A DNA stretch of 64,000 bases from assembly GCA_963521065.1 (NCBI GenBank), contig CAUQTI010000012.1, forward strand, positions 35,472 through 99,471. Reading direction: 5' to 3'. The notes under the pieces are model-generated. The model searched no databases and was not told the DNA's origin. It was given only the letters and a program-made list of their open reading frames with translations. The position numbers and the translations under genes were made by a program. How positions within the stretch are numbered: the stretch's first letter is position 1; every line of letters starts with the position of its first letter. This DNA comes from IOR16 sp963521065 (GTDB lineage Bacteria > Bacillota > Clostridia > Peptostreptococcales > Anaerovoracaceae). Below, one piece after another: positions 61,818 to 64,000 of this stretch.

Positions 61818-63218
61818 CTAAAGTCCTAAAACTTCTTTTACAAAGGCAACATCTGTCTTTGTTTCCGCTGCAAGGAATTCTAAATCTGCATCAGTCGGAG
61901 TTCCTTCATGCTTTTTACAAGCTTTTTTAATTAAGGAAGATCTGAAACGATTAATGTCAGCGTCTTTGCACTTAATGAAGCTTGGATCCTTTGGAAGGAT
62001 AATGTTTTCACCTGGTTTATCTTCTGCCGGATCACCAAAGCGAATATCAATGCCATTATCTCTTGCGAAAGACAACTGTGGCTGAATATGCTTTCCTGCG
62101 CCGGTGTATTCGGTTTCACTGATAACAATGACTGCATCCTCAGGAAGTTCCTGCGCTAATGAAAATGCAGCAGCAAGTGCAGTATTTCCGGCAGGTCCTC
62201 TTTCAATTCCTTCCAGATTTGCAAGTGCTTCTGTCATATAGAATACTTCACCTTGTGTTACCGTTACATAGCGGTCCATGTAGCGAAGTGGTCTTGCTGC
62301 ACTTCTTGGAACGTCAGAATGGTCTGGGTCTGTAGCATAAGGAACACCAAAACCCGTGTGTCCTGTCGTACAAGACTTCTTATTAAATTGAGAATCAGAA
62401 GCCATATGCAGTCCAGTCAAATCAATGGAAGCAGCAACATATTTTGTATCGGTTGCTCCCGCTTTCATAAGACCGCGTGCCGTTCCGGTTATCATGCCGC
62501 CGCCTGCATTTGTGCAAACAACAACATCCGGATCTTTTCCGATGTATTCGCGGCACTGCATAGCGATTTCGTATCCCAGTGTTTCTACGCCGGCAATACC
62601 AAACGGAGAATAGAGGGATGCATTGAAATATCCTGTATCTTCCAAAATGGACAAGAAAGAATAGAATAATTCAGGTCCAACGGTCAACTGAACAACTTCT
62701 GCACCAAATGCCTCGCACTTTCTTGCTTTTTCTACGATTTCCGGCTGGCCTACACCGCGGGAATCATAGCATTCTTGAACAATAATGCACTCAAGGCCCT
62801 GCATTGCTGCCTGAGAAGCAACAGCAGCACCATAGTTTCCAGAAGTAGCCGCAATTACACCCTTGTATCCTAATTTCTTTGCATGTGCAACTGCGCATGC
62901 CGCTCTTCTTGCTTTAAAAGAGCCGGATGGGTTTGCTGCTTCATCCTTTGCAAAAATACGGGCACCATAACCTGGCTTCGCATATTTTCTGGAAAGTGCC
63001 GATAAATTTTTCAGCTCTAGCAATGGAGTATTTCCAACACCCGTTCTTCCTTGAATTTTAGCAACTTCATCCAAAGTATATCCTGTTGACTTCATCAAAG
63101 TTTCATAATCAAATGCTACGGATCCGGACTCAAATTCTGCGTAGTCCAACCCTAACGCTTTTTTCATAATCTCGTTAGATCTTCCCATAACGGAAGCGTA
63201 ATCTTTTGCCAATGCCAT
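61818..63218 (-). CDS. ortB: 2-amino-4-oxopentanoate thiolase, PLP subunit OrtB
   Basis: PLP subunit of the thiolase that splits 2-amino-4-oxopentanoate with CoA into acetyl-CoA and alanine. 466 residues of the fold-type II (threonine-synthase-like) family: the PLP Lys in ANPSGSFKARRAACAVAHAK, the phosphate loop region ATSGNYGAAVASQAA, and CTNAGGGMITGTARGL. It overlaps the ortA stop by one base (TAATG). The length is normal. It is followed, after a hairpin gap, by oraS and oraE. Confidence 0.94.
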   Translation of the reverse strand: MALAKDYASVMGRSNEIMKKALGLDYAEFESGSVAFDYETLMKSTGYTLDEVAKIQGRTGVGNTPLLELKNLSALSRKYAKPGYGARIFAKDEAANPSGSFKARRAACAVAHAKKLGYKGVIAATSGNYGAAVASQAAMQGLECIIVQECYDSRGVGQPEIVEKARKCEAFGAEVVQLTVGPELFYSFLSILEDTGYFNASLYSPFGIAGVETLGYEIAMQCREYIGKDPDVVVCTNAGGGMITGTARGLMKAGATDTKYVAASIDLTGLHMASDSQFNKKSCTTGHTGFGVPYATDPDHSDVPRSAARPLRYMDRYVTVTQGEVFYMTEALANLEGIERGPAGNTALAAAFSLAQELPEDAVIVISETEYTGAGKHIQPQLSFARDNGIDIRFGDPAEDKPGENIILPKDPSFIKCKDADINRFRSSLIKKACKKHEGTPTDADLEFLAAETKTDVAFVKEVLGL

Positions 63219-63517
63219 TATTTTTCACCCCCAAACATGATCTCTCTCAGCTGTCTGTCAATCTGAACCAGCTCAGGGATAAATTTTCCATAGCTGTGTG
63301 TATAATATGGGTTTACTTCAATCAATTTTCCCTTTTCCATGCGATTTGCAGCGGTTTTTACCGTAACTTCATCGCCGATTTCTGCATCTTCTTGTAAAAA
63401 CCCTTTTGTCCACATCTCAAGAGGGCAAGCTCTCGTATCGTCCGGAACTCTAGGAGCTCTTCCGGATGGTTCCAGTACAGTTGAATGAATGCGTACCCAT
63501 TCTCCTTTTTTAGCCAT
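63218..63517 (-). CDS. ortA: 2-amino-4-oxopentanoate thiolase, small subunit OrtA
   Basis: Small thiolase subunit of 99 residues, the family's usual length: KGEWVRIHSTVLEPSGRAP near the start, the conserved ACPLEMWTKGFL, and PYYTHSYGKFIPELV. AAAAGGAGAAAG precedes the ATG. It is the first gene of this operon that the window shows. In related ornithine fermenters the 2,4-diaminopentanoate dehydrogenase gene (ord) stands just before ortA; here that position is occupied by the 75-bp repeat array and then the window edge. Confidence 0.93.
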   Translation of the reverse strand: MAKKGEWVRIHSTVLEPSGRAPRVPDDTRACPLEMWTKGFLQEDAEIGDEVTVKTAANRMEKGKLIEVNPYYTHSYGKFIPELVQIDRQLREIMFGGEK

Positions 63518-64000
63518 TTTCTTTCTCCTTTTCTAAAAGCCTTCGTTTTCTTTTAAAATAATATCTTTCTATACATATACATATTAAAAATCTCATCTTC
63601 AATTTGCGTCTGAGCAAACGCAAATTTGCTATAGAGGACGATTTCGAAAAATCGCCCTCTACTGTCATATCTTTTTATTTTTATTCTTTCCACTTTGAAA
63701 GTTTGATCCGTCAACTTCGCCGTACAATTCTATGCGCTAAAGCACATGAATTGCTGACTTCTTTCCACTTTGAAAGTTTGATCCGTCAACTTCGCCGTGC
63801 AATTCTATGTGCTAAAGCACATGAATTGCTGACTTCTTTTCACTTTGGAAGTTTGGTTCGTCAACTTCGCCGTACAATTCTATGTGCTAAAGCACATGAA
63901 TTGCTGACTTCTTTTCACTTTGAAAGTTTGATTCGTCAACTACGTCGTACAATTCTATGCGCTAAAGCACATGAATTGCTGACTTCTTTCCACTTTGAAA
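63518..64000. other. Region upstream of ortA, mostly tandem repeats
   Basis: The first 170 bases are AT-rich and contain two hairpins: AATTTGCGT/ACGCAAATT (63601-63626) and AGAGG-CGATTT/AAATCG-CCTCT (63633-63660). The rest is the 75-bp repeat array. No promoter for ortA stands out. Confidence 0.5.
63691..64000. repeat. Tandem array of 75-bp repeats (four full copies and the start of a fifth)
   Basis: Units start at 63691, 63766, 63841, 63916 and 63991, exactly 75 bases apart, and are nearly identical (eight variable positions). Each contains CAATTCTATG(C/T)GC pairing with GCACATGAATTG, a 12-bp stem with one bulge, and a second weak hairpin AAGTTTGA/TCAACTT. The array runs off the window edge. 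On the plus strand one frame stays open through all copies with a 25-residue repeat beginning HFESLIRQLRR; five of the eight variable positions are synonymous there. No start codon with a ribosome binding site is seen, so a coding role is uncertain. Confidence 0.85.

Noticed and set aside
63691..64000. CRISPR array
   Set aside because: The repeats are contiguous 75-mers with no variable spacers, and no cas genes are present.

Overview
The window is a 64 kb stretch of a low-GC, amino-acid-fermenting anaerobe of the class Clostridia. The evidence is the D-ornithine aminomutase / 2-amino-4-oxopentanoate thiolase pathway, the [FeFe]-hydrogenase maturases HydE, HydG and HydF, a YtaF-type membrane protein typical of spore formers, SLH-anchored surface proteins, split coaB and coaC, and strong GGAGG ribosome binding sites throughout. 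The species cannot be named from the sequence.

Layout. 1-11.7 kb is transport and sensing: a partial M20 amidohydrolase with a YfcC transporter, a ytaF-like gene, a complete livF-G-M-H-J branched-chain amino acid ABC operon, and a GlnK/GlnL-like two-component system beside an AGCS-family (alanine/glycine/glutamine) symporter. A tRNA-Pro(CGG) at 11.9 kb is followed by an accessory region of about 15 kb. That region holds a tight five-gene restriction/defence operon (MORC/MutL-type GHKL ATPase, Z1-domain helicase-like ATPase, PD-(D/E)XK nuclease, AIPR protein, cytosine-5 methyltransferase), two truncated large serine recombinases, an AT-rich three-gene operon of unknown function (23.8-25.9 kb), and small orphan genes. 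A near-identical 17-bp direct repeat (12131 and 21985) brackets the defence operon.

27.3-42.4 kb is chromosomal again: an AgrC/AgrA-like (GHKL/LytTR) pair, a CNNM/CorC-type protein, coaC-coaB, the operon TM1266-like/hydE/hydG/hydF, a VanR/VanS/VanY-like trio without any resistance ligase, D-serine dehydratase, and a cation diffusion facilitator. The hyd operon is preceded by a structured leader whose closing stem competes with an intrinsic terminator. This looks like a riboswitch and does not match a class I can recognise.

42.5-56.2 kb is envelope and sensing: an S8 subtilisin-like surface protease, two SLH proteins (one of 1457 aa with about fifteen propeller-like repeats), two copies of a perfect GTTAGC-N4-GCTAAC palindrome upstream, an aminotransferase, a chemoreceptor signalling domain fused to a solute-binding domain with no membrane segment, and a YiiX-like permuted papain-fold protein. 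56.4-63.5 kb is the ornithine fermentation operon ortA-ortB-oraS-oraE-glmL-like-orr on the minus strand. The window ends inside a tandem array of 75-bp repeats just upstream of ortA.

The most promising leads for something undescribed are the hyd leader RNA, the three-gene unknown operon, the 75-bp repeat array, and the palindrome pair in front of the surface-protein cluster. The five-gene defence operon belongs to a predicted family and is the clearest complete accessory system.
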